Assembly (NCBI GenBank): GCA_947466075.1
Contig: CANIBP010000013.1
Span: 1-64,000 of the forward strand
Direction: 5' to 3'
Source: Verrucomicrobiaceae bacterium
Lineage (GTDB): Bacteria > Verrucomicrobiota > Verrucomicrobiia > Verrucomicrobiales > Verrucomicrobiaceae
DNA length: 64,000 nucleotides
Shown here: in pieces, positions 42,882 through 51,370 of the stretch
Layout: every line of letters begins with the position of its first letter
How positions within the stretch are numbered: the stretch's first letter is position 1
Made by a program: the position numbers and the translations under genes
The notes under the pieces: generated by a model
Database searches by the model: none
What the model saw: the letters and a program-made list of their open reading frames with translations, nothing else
What the model was told of the DNA's origin: nothing

Positions 42882-43066
42882 CGTTCGTAGATGCAGGGAA
42901 GGCCGTGAGAACCGGCCACAGTGGCGCTGCGGTATCGGGTTACAGACCTCCATTCGTGCTAAAACACGGAACAAAGCCAATCGGGAGCAATCCAGGGTGA
43001 AGGCGGGGGCGAGGATGCGGCAAACAACCGCGAAAAACCCGGAGTCCGAACATCTCGCTGCGAACG
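42882..43066 (+). ncRNA. cobalamin (B12) riboswitch upstream of the BtuB-like receptor
   Basis: Conserved parts in order: GCAGGGAA then GGCCGTGAGAACCGGCC (42895-42917 area), then GGTGAAGGCGGGGGCGAGGATG (42997-43018) and CCCGGAGTCCGAACATC (43038-43054). The closing helix is cgttcg (42882-42887) with cgaacg (43061-43066), and gatg (42890-42893) with catc. It lies 100 bases before the TonB-dependent receptor start. The middle junction departs from consensus, so the call is good but not certain. A covariance search against Rfam RF00174 would settle it. Confidence 0.75.
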
Positions 43067-43070
43067 CATC

Positions 43071-43100
43071 ACTCACGCCTCCATGTGGAGGGCCGTGAGT
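43071..43100 (+). promoter_or_regulatory. strong hairpin between the riboswitch and the receptor gene
   Basis: actcacgcctcc (43071-43082) pairs with ggagg-gc-cgtgagt (43087-43100) around loop atgt, giving 12 pairs with a 2-base bulge. It is a candidate expression platform, but lacks a T-run, so would act at the translation level or through another partner. Confidence 0.45.
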
Positions 43101-43165
43101 GCTTCATCGATCCAATGAAGTGCCGGTTCAGCTTTGCTGTGCCTGCATGCCTCCCCCGAGTAAAC

Positions 43166-45025
43166 ATGTTCATCCAGACCAACTCTGGTCGCTGGCGCTA
43201 TGCCACGATCACGGCGGCATTCCTTGCCGCTTTCACCGCTCATGCAGCGGATCAAGCCATCCCCGAAGTCGTCATCACCGCGACTAAAACACCAACCGAA
43301 TCCTGGCGCACCGCTGCCAGCGTTACCGTCATTGACCGCAAACAGATCGAGCAAAAGCAGTTTCGACTGCTGCCCGAGGCGCTTCGGCAGGTTCCCGGCC
43401 TCGTCATTGCGGATCGCGGCACCGCAGGCTCCGTGAACGGCATTTTCCTGCGCGGCACAAACAGCGACCAGACGCTCGTCGTCGTTGATGGTCGTCCCAT
43501 GCCAGCCAACCTCGCTGGCCTCTACAACATCGAAACCATGGCACTCGACAACGTGGAGCGCATCGAAGTGCTGCGCGGGCCCGCCGCCAGTTTATATGGT
43601 GGTAAAACACTCGGTGGTGTGATCAACATCATCACACGTAGTGGACGCGGCATGACCAAGCCTGAGACCACTTTAATGTGGGAAGGCGGGAGCTTTGGCA
43701 CCTCACGTGAAAGTCTTGGCACACGCGGCGCATCGGGCATCTATGACTGGAGCTTGGATCTCAGCCGTACCGATACGCAGGGCTACCGGCTCAACAGCCA
43801 GATGCAGTTGAACAACGCCGCAGGCAAATTCGGCGTTCAACTGGCCGACACCCTGCGCTTTGACCTCGATCTGCGTTACTACAACGCGGATGTCGGCGTG
43901 CCGAACAATGCCGCCACGAATGATCCTGACGGCCATATGCTGAGCGAATTCTGGAGCCTCTCCCCACGCTTAGTGTGGCAGACCACGGATCGCTGGACGC
44001 AGACACTGACCTATCAATTTGGTAACTTCCGCCAAGTTGCCACCAATATCGACCCCTTAGGCTTCGGCATCAATGGGAGGAGCACCTCCCGCAACCATTT
44101 CTTGGAATACCAGAGTGTATTTAAAGCCACCGACAAATGGACCATTACCGCTGGCGCCTGGCTGCAGGACATCGGCTACTCCCGCAGCAGCGACAACACT
44201 CCAGTAAGCGCTTACGACGTCGATCAGCATGAGACCAATTGGGCCGTGTTCCTGCAATCACAGGCGGAGATTTTGCCCGGTTGGAATTTGCTCGGAGGCA
44301 TTCGTCGCGACACGTATTCTGACTTTACCGATGCCACCACGTGGCGCACCGGCACAAGCTGGCGCATGCCGTGGACGCAAACCGTGCTGCATGCCAATTA
44401 CGGCACCGCCTTTGGCCCAGCGAGTCCGCAAAACCGTGAAGCCGCTTTGTTTGGTGACCCAACATTCATCAAACCGGAACAAAGCAAAGGAGTCGAATTC
44501 GGCATAGCGCAGCCGTTTGCGAACAACAAGGCATCAATCAGCCTGACATACTTTCGCAACAGCATACGCAATCTCATCGTGTTCGACCCGAATCTATTCG
44601 TGCTGCAACAGATCAATCAGGCGCGCACGCAAGGCCTAGAAACCGCTTTTCAATGGAATCCCTGCGACAGCTTCGGCTTCTATGCGCAATACACTTATCT
44701 CGACGCTGATGATCTCACCGCTGGCACACGCTTGATACGCAGACCGCGACATAAGCTCTCCGGCGATGTGTGGGTGAAGCCGTTAACCAAGCTGCGCCTC
44801 GGCCTCGGGGCGCTTTATATCATCGACCGCGAAGACGGCTTCGGAACTGCTCAGCGCAGCGTGGAGGACTATTTGCGTCTTCGATTGGCCGCCAACTATG
44901 AGCTCAGCAAGAACTGCGAAATCTTTGCCCGCATCGAAAACCTACTCGGTGAACGCTATCAGGAAGTGCTGGGATTTCCATCCATGCGCACCGGCGCCTA
45001 TGCAGGAATACGGCTGCGTTTTTGA
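43166..45025 (+). CDS. TonB-dependent outer membrane receptor, BtuB-like (cobalamin)
   Basis: A 619-residue TonB receptor with a signal peptide (to about residue 28, ...FTAHAAD). The TonB box is EVVITATK (about 34-41), followed by the plug domain (SVTVIDRKQIEQKQFRLLPEALRQVPGL, VDGRPMP, ERIEVLRGPAASLYGGKTLGGVINIIT) and a beta-barrel ending in aromatic F. The cobalamin riboswitch directly upstream argues strongly for a B12 or cobinamide substrate. Start ATG 43166 (MFIQTNSGRW) gives the leader. Confidence 0.92.
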   Translation: MFIQTNSGRWRYATITAAFLAAFTAHAADQAIPEVVITATKTPTESWRTAASVTVIDRKQIEQKQFRLLPEALRQVPGLVIADRGTAGSVNGIFLRGTNSDQTLVVVDGRPMPANLAGLYNIETMALDNVERIEVLRGPAASLYGGKTLGGVINIITRSGRGMTKPETTLMWEGGSFGTSRESLGTRGASGIYDWSLDLSRTDTQGYRLNSQMQLNNAAGKFGVQLADTLRFDLDLRYYNADVGVPNNAATNDPDGHMLSEFWSLSPRLVWQTTDRWTQTLTYQFGNFRQVATNIDPLGFGINGRSTSRNHFLEYQSVFKATDKWTITAGAWLQDIGYSRSSDNTPVSAYDVDQHETNWAVFLQSQAEILPGWNLLGGIRRDTYSDFTDATTWRTGTSWRMPWTQTVLHANYGTAFGPASPQNREAALFGDPTFIKPEQSKGVEFGIAQPFANNKASISLTYFRNSIRNLIVFDPNLFVLQQINQARTQGLETAFQWNPCDSFGFYAQYTYLDADDLTAGTRLIRRPRHKLSGDVWVKPLTKLRLGLGALYIIDREDGFGTAQRSVEDYLRLRLAANYELSKNCEIFARIENLLGERYQEVLGFPSMRTGAYAGIRLRF

Positions 45026-45047
45026 CAGACCATGCTAAATCAACGGC

Positions 45048-45824
45048 GTGAGCAGTTCATCATCACGTCCTGAGAACCCATCCGCACTGCGCGAGCGTTT
45101 CATTCGCCGTGTCAGTGCGGACAGTCCTTTCTATCGGCTGTTCGATCACCTGCCTGACCTCGCGTTCTTTGCCAAGGACGCGCAGTTTCGTTTCATGTGT
45201 GCCAGCCAGCGCTTCATGGACCGCTTTGGTATCGCTGATGAGTCCGGCATCGTCGGCAAAAACGACTTTGATCTCTTCCCTGTCCGACTTGCAGAGAATT
45301 TCCGTCGTGACGATGAGGAAGTGCTTAGCAATGGCAAAGCAAAGCTCAACATCGTTGAATTATTCTTCACCGATCAAGGCATCCCTGACTGGTTCGTCAC
45401 GAACAAACTGCCGTTGGTCGATGCCAAAGGCCGTGTCATCGGCATCATGGGCACTGTGCAGAGTTTCGAGGGCAAAAAACAAGTTCTCAAACCTTACCTG
45501 CAAATCGATCGTGCTCTCGCCTACATTCGCGAGCATTTCCGCACTGGGGTTTCCATCACTGAACTTGCCCAGATCGTGCATCTCTCACCACGGCAATTGC
45601 ATCGCAAGTTCGTGGAAACTTTCGGTGCCAGTCCTCAGGCTTTCATCATGAAGCTGCGCATCCAGGCCGCCTGTGAGGCCTTGCAGAAGGAAGCTGCACA
45701 GATCAACGAAGTCGCTCGTGACCTAGGCTTCTGCGATCAAAGTTCTTTTACCCAACACTTCCACCGTCACATGGGCATGACGCCGCTCAACTACCTGCGT
45801 CAATTCCGGCTGCGCCGGACCTGA
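45048..45824 (+). CDS. AraC-family regulator with N-terminal PAS domain
   Basis: A 258-residue protein. Residues about 30-145 form a PAS domain (FDHLPDLAFFAKDAQFRFMCASQRF, GKNDFDLFPVRLAENFRRDDEEVL). The C-terminal AraC double HTH is at about 160-255: SITELAQIVHLSPRQLHRKFVETFGASPQAFIMKLRIQAACEAL and RDLGFCDQSSFTQHFHRHMGMTPLNYLRQF. It would bind DNA in response to a small ligand or redox signal. Start GTG 45048. It lies 22 bases after the B12 receptor and may be co-transcribed. The signal cannot be told from sequence. Confidence 0.9.
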   Translation: MSSSSSRPENPSALRERFIRRVSADSPFYRLFDHLPDLAFFAKDAQFRFMCASQRFMDRFGIADESGIVGKNDFDLFPVRLAENFRRDDEEVLSNGKAKLNIVELFFTDQGIPDWFVTNKLPLVDAKGRVIGIMGTVQSFEGKKQVLKPYLQIDRALAYIREHFRTGVSITELAQIVHLSPRQLHRKFVETFGASPQAFIMKLRIQAACEALQKEAAQINEVARDLGFCDQSSFTQHFHRHMGMTPLNYLRQFRLRRT

Positions 45825-45881
45825 AAAATCCGGTTGCCGCAGCCACCAAGTCCGCTTAAAGACTGCGCCCCGGAAAATTCC

Positions 45882-45953
45882 GCGCGATTAGCTCAGTGGT
45901 AGAGCATTGCCTTCACACGGCAGGGGTCGCAGGTTCGAACCCTGCATCGCGCA
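45882..45953 (+). tRNA. tRNA-Val (CAC)
   Basis: Acceptor GCGCGAT/ATCGCGC is perfect, the D-arm is gctc/gagc, the anticodon stem TTGCC/GGCAG has loop TTCACAC (anticodon CAC), and the T-arm is GCAGG-TTCGAAC-CCTGC. CCA is encoded at 45954-45956 and touches the stop codon of the convergent gene that ends at 45957. Confidence 0.95.
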
Positions 45954-45956
45954 CCA

Positions 45957-48869
45957 TCAAGTTTCACTTCGTTGATGTGGATTGAGGCGAGAAACCGAGG
46001 TCTTGAATGCCGCGAGCAGTTCATTTGCCCCACCATAACGGCCGGCGGCATACATTTCAGCCAAAGGCTTGAATCTCGAGGCCAAATCAGGGCGTGATTG
46101 GGCAACGCGTTGCGCATAGGCCAGCGGGCCTTCATTGATGGCACGAACGGGTAATCCAGCTTTGACAAGTCGCCGGCAGGCATGTTGCCAGGCACGCATC
46201 CACGGGTCCGCATGGCGTGCAGGACGCTGCAGCCACCAAAGCACAGGCAAAATCCCCAGGATCAGCACGGCACTCGTAGGAATGAGCAAAATGAGTTTAC
46301 TCTGGCGCAATCCAAGACGTTCAAGCCAACCGCGCTGCGTTTCCTGGTTGTAGTCGATGACCTGCTTCTGCCATGCGTAGTTGATGCTATCCCACCATAA
46401 ACGCATGTGCTGCCATGAGCGTCCCCAGAAGCTATTGCGCTGACGTTCCGCCTCCTCGGCGCCACCCGCGAGCAATGCGCGCAGATCAATATTCACGCGA
46501 TCAGGGGCGAGCGCGGCGGTAGGATCGACGCGATACCAGCCATAGCGTTCCAGCCAAACCTCTGTCCATGCATGCACGTCGCTTTGCTTCACGATAAGGT
46601 AGCCGCCATTGTGATCAGAGAATTCGCCACCGAGATAGCCGATGACAATACGCGATGGCACGCCCGCCATGCGCATGAGCGTGGCAAAACTGGCGCTGAA
46701 GTGCTCGCAAAAGCCGGTGCGGCGGCGCAGAAAGAAGTCTTCGAGCGCGTCAGGGCCTGGATAGTCGCCAGGTTCCAGTGTGTAGCTAAATCCTTGGGTG
46801 CTGAGGTAATTAAGCGCGATCTGGACGATCTGTTCATCGTTCTGCGTCACCGATTCCCAGTAATCCGTGAGTTCCTTCAATTTGGGCGAGATTCGTTCAG
46901 GCAGTTGCAGTGCGGCCTCGCGATGACTTTCGAGCAGATCACGTCGAGTGGGCAATTCCAAGCGAGAACTGACCTCGATGCGCTCCGAACTTCGAATTGG
47001 CACCGGAGAAAGCAGGGTGTCATCAAATTCGGGAGACAAGGACATGCCGCGTGCACTGGCGCGTAATGGCAGATCGAGTGCAGGAATCCACGTTTTACCA
47101 TGTGGCTCCAGATCAATAACCTGACGCAGATCTTTGCTTTTTGGAAGGCGCGACAGCGGTGTGTATGCCAAACGATCACTACGCGTCCAGCGCATGCCTT
47201 CACATTGCCAGAGCGTGAGGCAGCGCCAGTAACGGTTTTCATTTGGCGGTAGAGCGCCGTCTGGAAACCGCACGCGAAAAGCCACGGCTGAAATGAGTGC
47301 AAGGCGAGCGATACTTCCAGGATCGAGTGTGCTGTCGATACCGGTCTGACTGAAGCGGCTGCGCCCCAATGCAGAGCCGAGATCGAGCAAGCCGCGGGGA
47401 AACACAAAGAATAACGCCACCGCCAGCGGCAGTGCCTGTGCAAACAAGGCAGTGGTGACACGCACCGGCTCACGCACACCCGGCGAACTGCGGCGGAAAC
47501 GCACCATGCATGCGGCGATCAGCAGCACCACGACTCCCACCCAAATGGAGCGTGAAAGATGATTCTCCAGCAGAAGGCCGCAGAACGCGAGAAACCAGCC
47601 GATGAGAGCCAGCACTTGGAACTCACGCGGCGTGCGGCTTTCCAACATCTTCGCACCCGCAAGCACGAGCAGCAGTGCGATCCCTGGTTCCATGCCATGC
47701 AGCTCTCCATAGTCGAAAAAAACAGCCGTGACGCCAACAGCGAGCACACCGATGCGAACTAGCACATGTGGCACATCAAGGCGTAACACACCGCGCCAGA
47801 GCAGGCACAACGCACATACCACGAGACCAGCGGTGGCAATGTACCCACGCAGCGGCAGGATCGCGAGCATCAGGGCCACACATAGAAACAACAATGGTCG
47901 CTGTGGTAAATGCGTGGATTGCTCAAAGCTGATGGTACTGGTTCCCTTGCCAGAACGCAGCTCACTCGAAGCCGAAAGCTTGACTTCGGAAGATGATTGC
48001 AGAGCAAGTGCATCAAGACAGTGCCGCTGATGCGCAGGGCCAAAACCAGCGGGGATAGTAAGCTGCGGCAGCCGCAGCTCATACGGCGTACCTTCGACCT
48101 CACACGTCTCCAGCCAGCGGGCGATTTGGCCTGAGCGTGCAGATTCTTCGAGCGTGATGGCCTGCCAATCGAGCACCACCACGCCCTGCACACTCGCACA
48201 CCATGATTTGACCATCAGCGGACCGCCTCGTGCCATGGCTCGCCAGTCGATGTGACGCGGTGAATCGCCCGCGCGCCATTCGCGCAGACCAGCAAAATCA
48301 TCACCACCGCTGTTTTGTGCACGAGCGGTAACAACGATCGCCGCATTGCCTTGCAGTGAATGATCTGGCGCAGGCAGTGGTAAATCACCCGCCGGACGCG
48401 GATGCACCCGCCTCATCCATGCTGTTTCCAATACACTCTCGGCAGTAAACAGCCCTAGTGGATACACGCTGCGCACCAGCAACCGTAATGCTCCACCTGT
48501 ATGCTGTGTTGGCGGTGGGAGATCAACAAACACTGTGCCGCCAGATGGGACACGCTCCACGAACACCGATGTTTTTGCCCCGATGACGAGCACTTCCAGC
48601 CCGCAGGGCGAAATCGCTCCCGTGGCCCGCAGTTCCACCGGAATGCGTGTGGTTTCATCCTGTGCGGCAGGCCTAGCACCGACGAGACGTAAGCTCAAAC
48701 CCCGCAGATTCGACCGCGCATGCAGCCACGAAAGCGCACCCATGGCACCGGTGAGTAGGGCGATGAAATGCGCAGCGCCATTCGACTGCGCCTCGGCCGC
48801 ATACCACATGCCCGCCACGATGGCCAGTAGGGCCAGCGTGTGTCGGTTCCAGCGCACGCGCACTTTCAT
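45957..48869 (-). CDS. DUF58 - TgpA-type transglutaminase fusion, membrane protein
   Basis: A 970-residue fusion. Residues about 1-330: two membrane helices then a DUF58 domain with GDDFAGLREWRAGDSPRHIDWRAMAR (about 189-214). About 330-490 is a multi-helix membrane region like DUF3488/TgpA-N. The transglutaminase core follows, with Cys in FCEHFSASFATLMRMAG (about 721), His in SDVHAWTEVWLE (about 762) and Asp in RVDPTAA (about 781). A last membrane helix and a charged tail (DUF4129-like) end it. The two parts are usually separate neighbouring genes in other bacteria. It is probably in the MoxR operon, 4 bases downstream of MoxR. Confidence 0.9.
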   Translation of the reverse strand: MKVRVRWNRHTLALLAIVAGMWYAAEAQSNGAAHFIALLTGAMGALSWLHARSNLRGLSLRLVGARPAAQDETTRIPVELRATGAISPCGLEVLVIGAKTSVFVERVPSGGTVFVDLPPPTQHTGGALRLLVRSVYPLGLFTAESVLETAWMRRVHPRPAGDLPLPAPDHSLQGNAAIVVTARAQNSGGDDFAGLREWRAGDSPRHIDWRAMARGGPLMVKSWCASVQGVVVLDWQAITLEESARSGQIARWLETCEVEGTPYELRLPQLTIPAGFGPAHQRHCLDALALQSSSEVKLSASSELRSGKGTSTISFEQSTHLPQRPLLFLCVALMLAILPLRGYIATAGLVVCALCLLWRGVLRLDVPHVLVRIGVLAVGVTAVFFDYGELHGMEPGIALLLVLAGAKMLESRTPREFQVLALIGWFLAFCGLLLENHLSRSIWVGVVVLLIAACMVRFRRSSPGVREPVRVTTALFAQALPLAVALFFVFPRGLLDLGSALGRSRFSQTGIDSTLDPGSIARLALISAVAFRVRFPDGALPPNENRYWRCLTLWQCEGMRWTRSDRLAYTPLSRLPKSKDLRQVIDLEPHGKTWIPALDLPLRASARGMSLSPEFDDTLLSPVPIRSSERIEVSSRLELPTRRDLLESHREAALQLPERISPKLKELTDYWESVTQNDEQIVQIALNYLSTQGFSYTLEPGDYPGPDALEDFFLRRRTGFCEHFSASFATLMRMAGVPSRIVIGYLGGEFSDHNGGYLIVKQSDVHAWTEVWLERYGWYRVDPTAALAPDRVNIDLRALLAGGAEEAERQRNSFWGRSWQHMRLWWDSINYAWQKQVIDYNQETQRGWLERLGLRQSKLILLIPTSAVLILGILPVLWWLQRPARHADPWMRAWQHACRRLVKAGLPVRAINEGPLAYAQRVAQSRPDLASRFKPLAEMYAAGRYGGANELLAAFKTSVSRLNPHQRSET

Positions 48870-48873
48870 CGCA

Positions 48874-49839
48874 TCACGGCACAGGTGTTTCGGCGATCAA
48901 CTGTTGCGCCAATTCGGGGCCAGTCACGCCATCATCGGCATGTTCCAGTCGATGCCCCATGACGGCGATCCCTACGGCTTGGATATCCTCAGGCAACACC
49001 ATCGCACGACCGCTAATTAAGGCCCACGCCCGTGCTGCGGCGAGCACCGCCAGTCCTGCACGCGGTGACAGACCACGGCCATGAATGCGGCTAGCAGCCA
49101 AGAGATCCTGCAAATAATCAAATAAGGCCGGTGAGGCATAAACGGCACGTGTCCACGTCTGCAACTGCTGCAATTCAAGCAGTGACATCGCGGGCTGCAT
49201 CGCAAGCAGCAGCTCACGTCGCTCCTGTCCTTCCAACAATCTGCGTTCAGCCGTGCGATCCGGCACACCGAGCGCTAGACGCATCAAGAAGCGATCCAAT
49301 TGCGACTCCGGCAGCATGAAGGTGCCTATTTGCGACGAAGGATTCTGGGTGGCGATCACAAAAAACGGCTCCGGCAGCGGATGCGTGGCACCATCAGCGG
49401 TCACCCGACCTTCCTCCATCGCTTCAAGCAAGGCAGACTGCGTTTTGGGCGTGGCGCGGTTGATCTCATCAGCGAGCAACACCTGGGTGAAGATCGGGCC
49501 ACGATGAAAATGAAACGCGGCAGTCTCACGGTCATAGACCGAAGCACCCAGAATGTCGGCAGGCAGCAGATCGCTGGTGAATTGCACACGACGAAAGCCA
49601 AGGCCCAAAGCTTGCGCGAGCGACTGCGAAAGCATTGTCTTGCCGACACCGGGCTGATCTTCAAACAGCAAATGCCCACGCGCGAGCAGACACGTCACCG
49701 CAAGGCGCACGACGTCCTCTTTGCCCAAGATAATCTGCGACACGCGCTGAATGATGGTTTCGATCTGATCGGCTGCATGTTGAGCAGTGGCGGCGGGCAG
49801 CATGGCGTCGGCGGAGGTATGGGATGCACGGGAAGACAT
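48874..49839 (-). CDS. MoxR-type AAA+ ATPase
   Basis: A 321-residue MoxR AAA ATPase: Walker A EDQPGVGKTML (about 60-70), Walker B VLLADEINRATPKTQSALLEAMEEG (about 120-145), sensor 1 FFVIATQNPSSQIGTFMLPESQLDRFLM, and the C-terminal lid domain. MoxR proteins act as chaperones that activate von Willebrand or DUF58 partners, here the fused DUF58-transglutaminase gene 4 bases downstream. The start is ATG 49839. Sixty bases separate it from the upstream zinc-ribbon gene. Confidence 0.93.
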   Translation of the reverse strand: MSSRASHTSADAMLPAATAQHAADQIETIIQRVSQIILGKEDVVRLAVTCLLARGHLLFEDQPGVGKTMLSQSLAQALGLGFRRVQFTSDLLPADILGASVYDRETAAFHFHRGPIFTQVLLADEINRATPKTQSALLEAMEEGRVTADGATHPLPEPFFVIATQNPSSQIGTFMLPESQLDRFLMRLALGVPDRTAERRLLEGQERRELLLAMQPAMSLLELQQLQTWTRAVYASPALFDYLQDLLAASRIHGRGLSPRAGLAVLAAARAWALISGRAMVLPEDIQAVGIAVMGHRLEHADDGVTGPELAQQLIAETPVP

Positions 49840-49899
49840 TGAGATGCGCTAATGTCAACGATTTGACGGTCAGAAAGCAAGCCTGATCCACACAGCAGC

Positions 49900-50145
49900 T
49901 TAAATCTGCTGGAGCTTGTTCCGCTCGTTCGGCGTGCCACAGACCGGGCAGATGGTAACAGCGATCTTACGTTTGGACTCACAAGCGTAGGCCGTGCCGC
50001 AGATGCGGCACTGAATCGCGATGCGCCGGCGATACACCTCGCGCCGACGCTCTTGCCAAAAGCTGTAAAACCACAGTGCGCAGACCGTCGTGACACCAAC
50101 GGCCATGAAAAAGATCATCAAACCACCGAGCGGGATGGGAATCAT
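49900..50145 (-). CDS. small zinc-ribbon membrane protein
   Basis: An 81-residue protein with an N-terminal membrane helix (GGLMIFFMAVGVTTVCALWFYSF, about 7-29) and a C-terminal zinc ribbon (CRICGTAYACE and CPVCGTPNERN, cysteines about 46, 49, 65 and 68). It follows the unknown gene 50142-50879 with a 4-base ATGA overlap, so translation is coupled. The family is not recognised; the ribbon would face the cytoplasm if the helix is the N-terminal anchor. Likely part of the TolQ/ExbD-MoxR unit. Confidence 0.7.
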   Translation of the reverse strand: MIPIPLGGLMIFFMAVGVTTVCALWFYSFWQERRREVYRRRIAIQCRICGTAYACESKRKIAVTICPVCGTPNERNKLQQI

Positions 50146-50879
50146 GGCGTGGCGGCCACCTCCCAGCGAAAGGAGATTTCGCCCCACTCGATGCGTCGAA
50201 TCGAGGAAGGCTCAAAGCGCAGGGCTATTATAGCAGCATGCAGTTGCTGCATGATTTCGGCATCCTCAGCGCTGCTGAGAGGCAATGCGGTGATGATTTG
50301 CCCGGAGGAGCCGATGGCTACCCGAAACTGCACTCGAGTCGGCTGTGTGAGCTTGATGCCGGGTATCTCCACACTAGCGGGGCCGCGCTTGGCTAGTGGC
50401 GGACTCATGATAGCACGCAACGTGGCGACTGGCGGCGCTGTGATTGTCCCGGTGGCACGTCGCGGCACCGGCGGCAGCACATCGGAAGCGGCGGTAAACA
50501 AACGCGGCTGCGGCATTGCTGCTGTGACAGGCACCATCTCACGCAACTCAATCTGATACCCTTCAAGCGAAGGTCGAAACGCAAGCAACGGACTTTCCAA
50601 CGCAAGCGTGGTGTCATCCTCGCTCAACAATGCAAAGCTGCGATCCTGCGCCCGATGAATCAGCGCCAGTGCAGCCGGATCGTGTGGATCTAGCGAGATC
50701 ACATGCTGCGGAGTGGTCGGCAACCGCTGCGCCACGGGATGAACGATGCGAAAGATGAAAAAGAACCCAGCCATGCCACCCATCAATAAAACCAGCGCCA
50801 CCACCAAATGCCACGTGGAGTGATCCCGTGCACCCCAGGCAAAGATCAGTGATTCGTGCGTGTGTGGTTTGGTAGGCAT
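50142..50879 (-). CDS. hypothetical single-span membrane protein with TonB-like C-terminus
   Basis: A 245-residue protein with a membrane helix at about 22-44 (WHLVVALVLLMGGMAGFFFIF) and an extracytoplasmic region. The C-terminal 80 residues (VEIPGIKLTQPTRVQFRVAIGSSGQIITALPLSSAEDAEIMQQLHAAIIALRFEPS) resemble a TonB C-terminal fold (x-V-x-F-x-(I/V)-x-x-x-G-x-(I/V)). With TolQ/ExbB and ExbD upstream, this would be the third, TonB-like member of an energy-transducing complex, which is inference. It overlaps the zinc-ribbon gene by 4 bases and follows exbD by 13. Confidence 0.65.
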   Translation of the reverse strand: MPTKPHTHESLIFAWGARDHSTWHLVVALVLLMGGMAGFFFIFRIVHPVAQRLPTTPQHVISLDPHDPAALALIHRAQDRSFALLSEDDTTLALESPLLAFRPSLEGYQIELREMVPVTAAMPQPRLFTAASDVLPPVPRRATGTITAPPVATLRAIMSPPLAKRGPASVEIPGIKLTQPTRVQFRVAIGSSGQIITALPLSSAEDAEIMQQLHAAIIALRFEPSSIRRIEWGEISFRWEVAATP

Positions 50880-50892
50880 CAACGTGAACACG

Positions 50893-51297
50893 TTAAGACT
50901 TCGGCGGCACGGTAGAATGAGCGATTTCGTAGCCAAGATCGAGCGCGATGTTGCCGATCTCGATCACGCGGCCAAACGGTGCCTGCTTGTCAGCGTGGAT
51001 GATCGCACGACGCTCACCTTCGCGGTTCGCCTTGAGCTTATCCCGCAATTCGGCAGTCGTGATGCGAGTGCCGTCAAAGTAGAGTGCATTGTCCGTTCCT
51101 GCCGGCACCGTGATGATATGCGCACGATCAAAACCCGTGAGCCGCGAGTTCGACTGCGGATGCTCCACAGTGACGCCAGACTGCACGACGAAGCCACTGC
51201 TAAACAGAAAGCACACCAGCAACAGCAGAATCGTGTTCAGCAGTGGTGCGGTGTACAGCCAAGGGCTTTGCTTGGGCAGATTGCTTTCGAGCTTCAT
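50893..51297 (-). CDS. ExbD/TolR-type proton-motive-force transducer
   Basis: A 134-residue ExbD/TolR protein: membrane helix LYTAPLLNTILLLLVCFLFSSG (about 14-35), then the periplasmic domain with AELRDKLKANREGERRAIIHADKQAPFGRVIEIGNIALDLGY (about 80-121), a typical biopolymer-transport segment. The helix Asp of the ExbD channel that binds protons is not evident: the helix reads LLNTILLL where the family has L-x-D-(V/I), so Asn (or Thr) may replace it. With TolQ/ExbB it would use proton flow to energise an outer-membrane process. The gap from the TolQ gene is 73 bases. Confidence 0.85.
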   Translation of the reverse strand: MKLESNLPKQSPWLYTAPLLNTILLLLVCFLFSSGFVVQSGVTVEHPQSNSRLTGFDRAHIITVPAGTDNALYFDGTRITTAELRDKLKANREGERRAIIHADKQAPFGRVIEIGNIALDLGYEIAHSTVPPKS

Positions 51298-51370
51298 GGT
51301 TGCTGCTGCATGGTTCGCAATTTCGGCAGGCTATTGATGGTTGGGCTTGCCGGAATTGCGCTGCGAAAAG

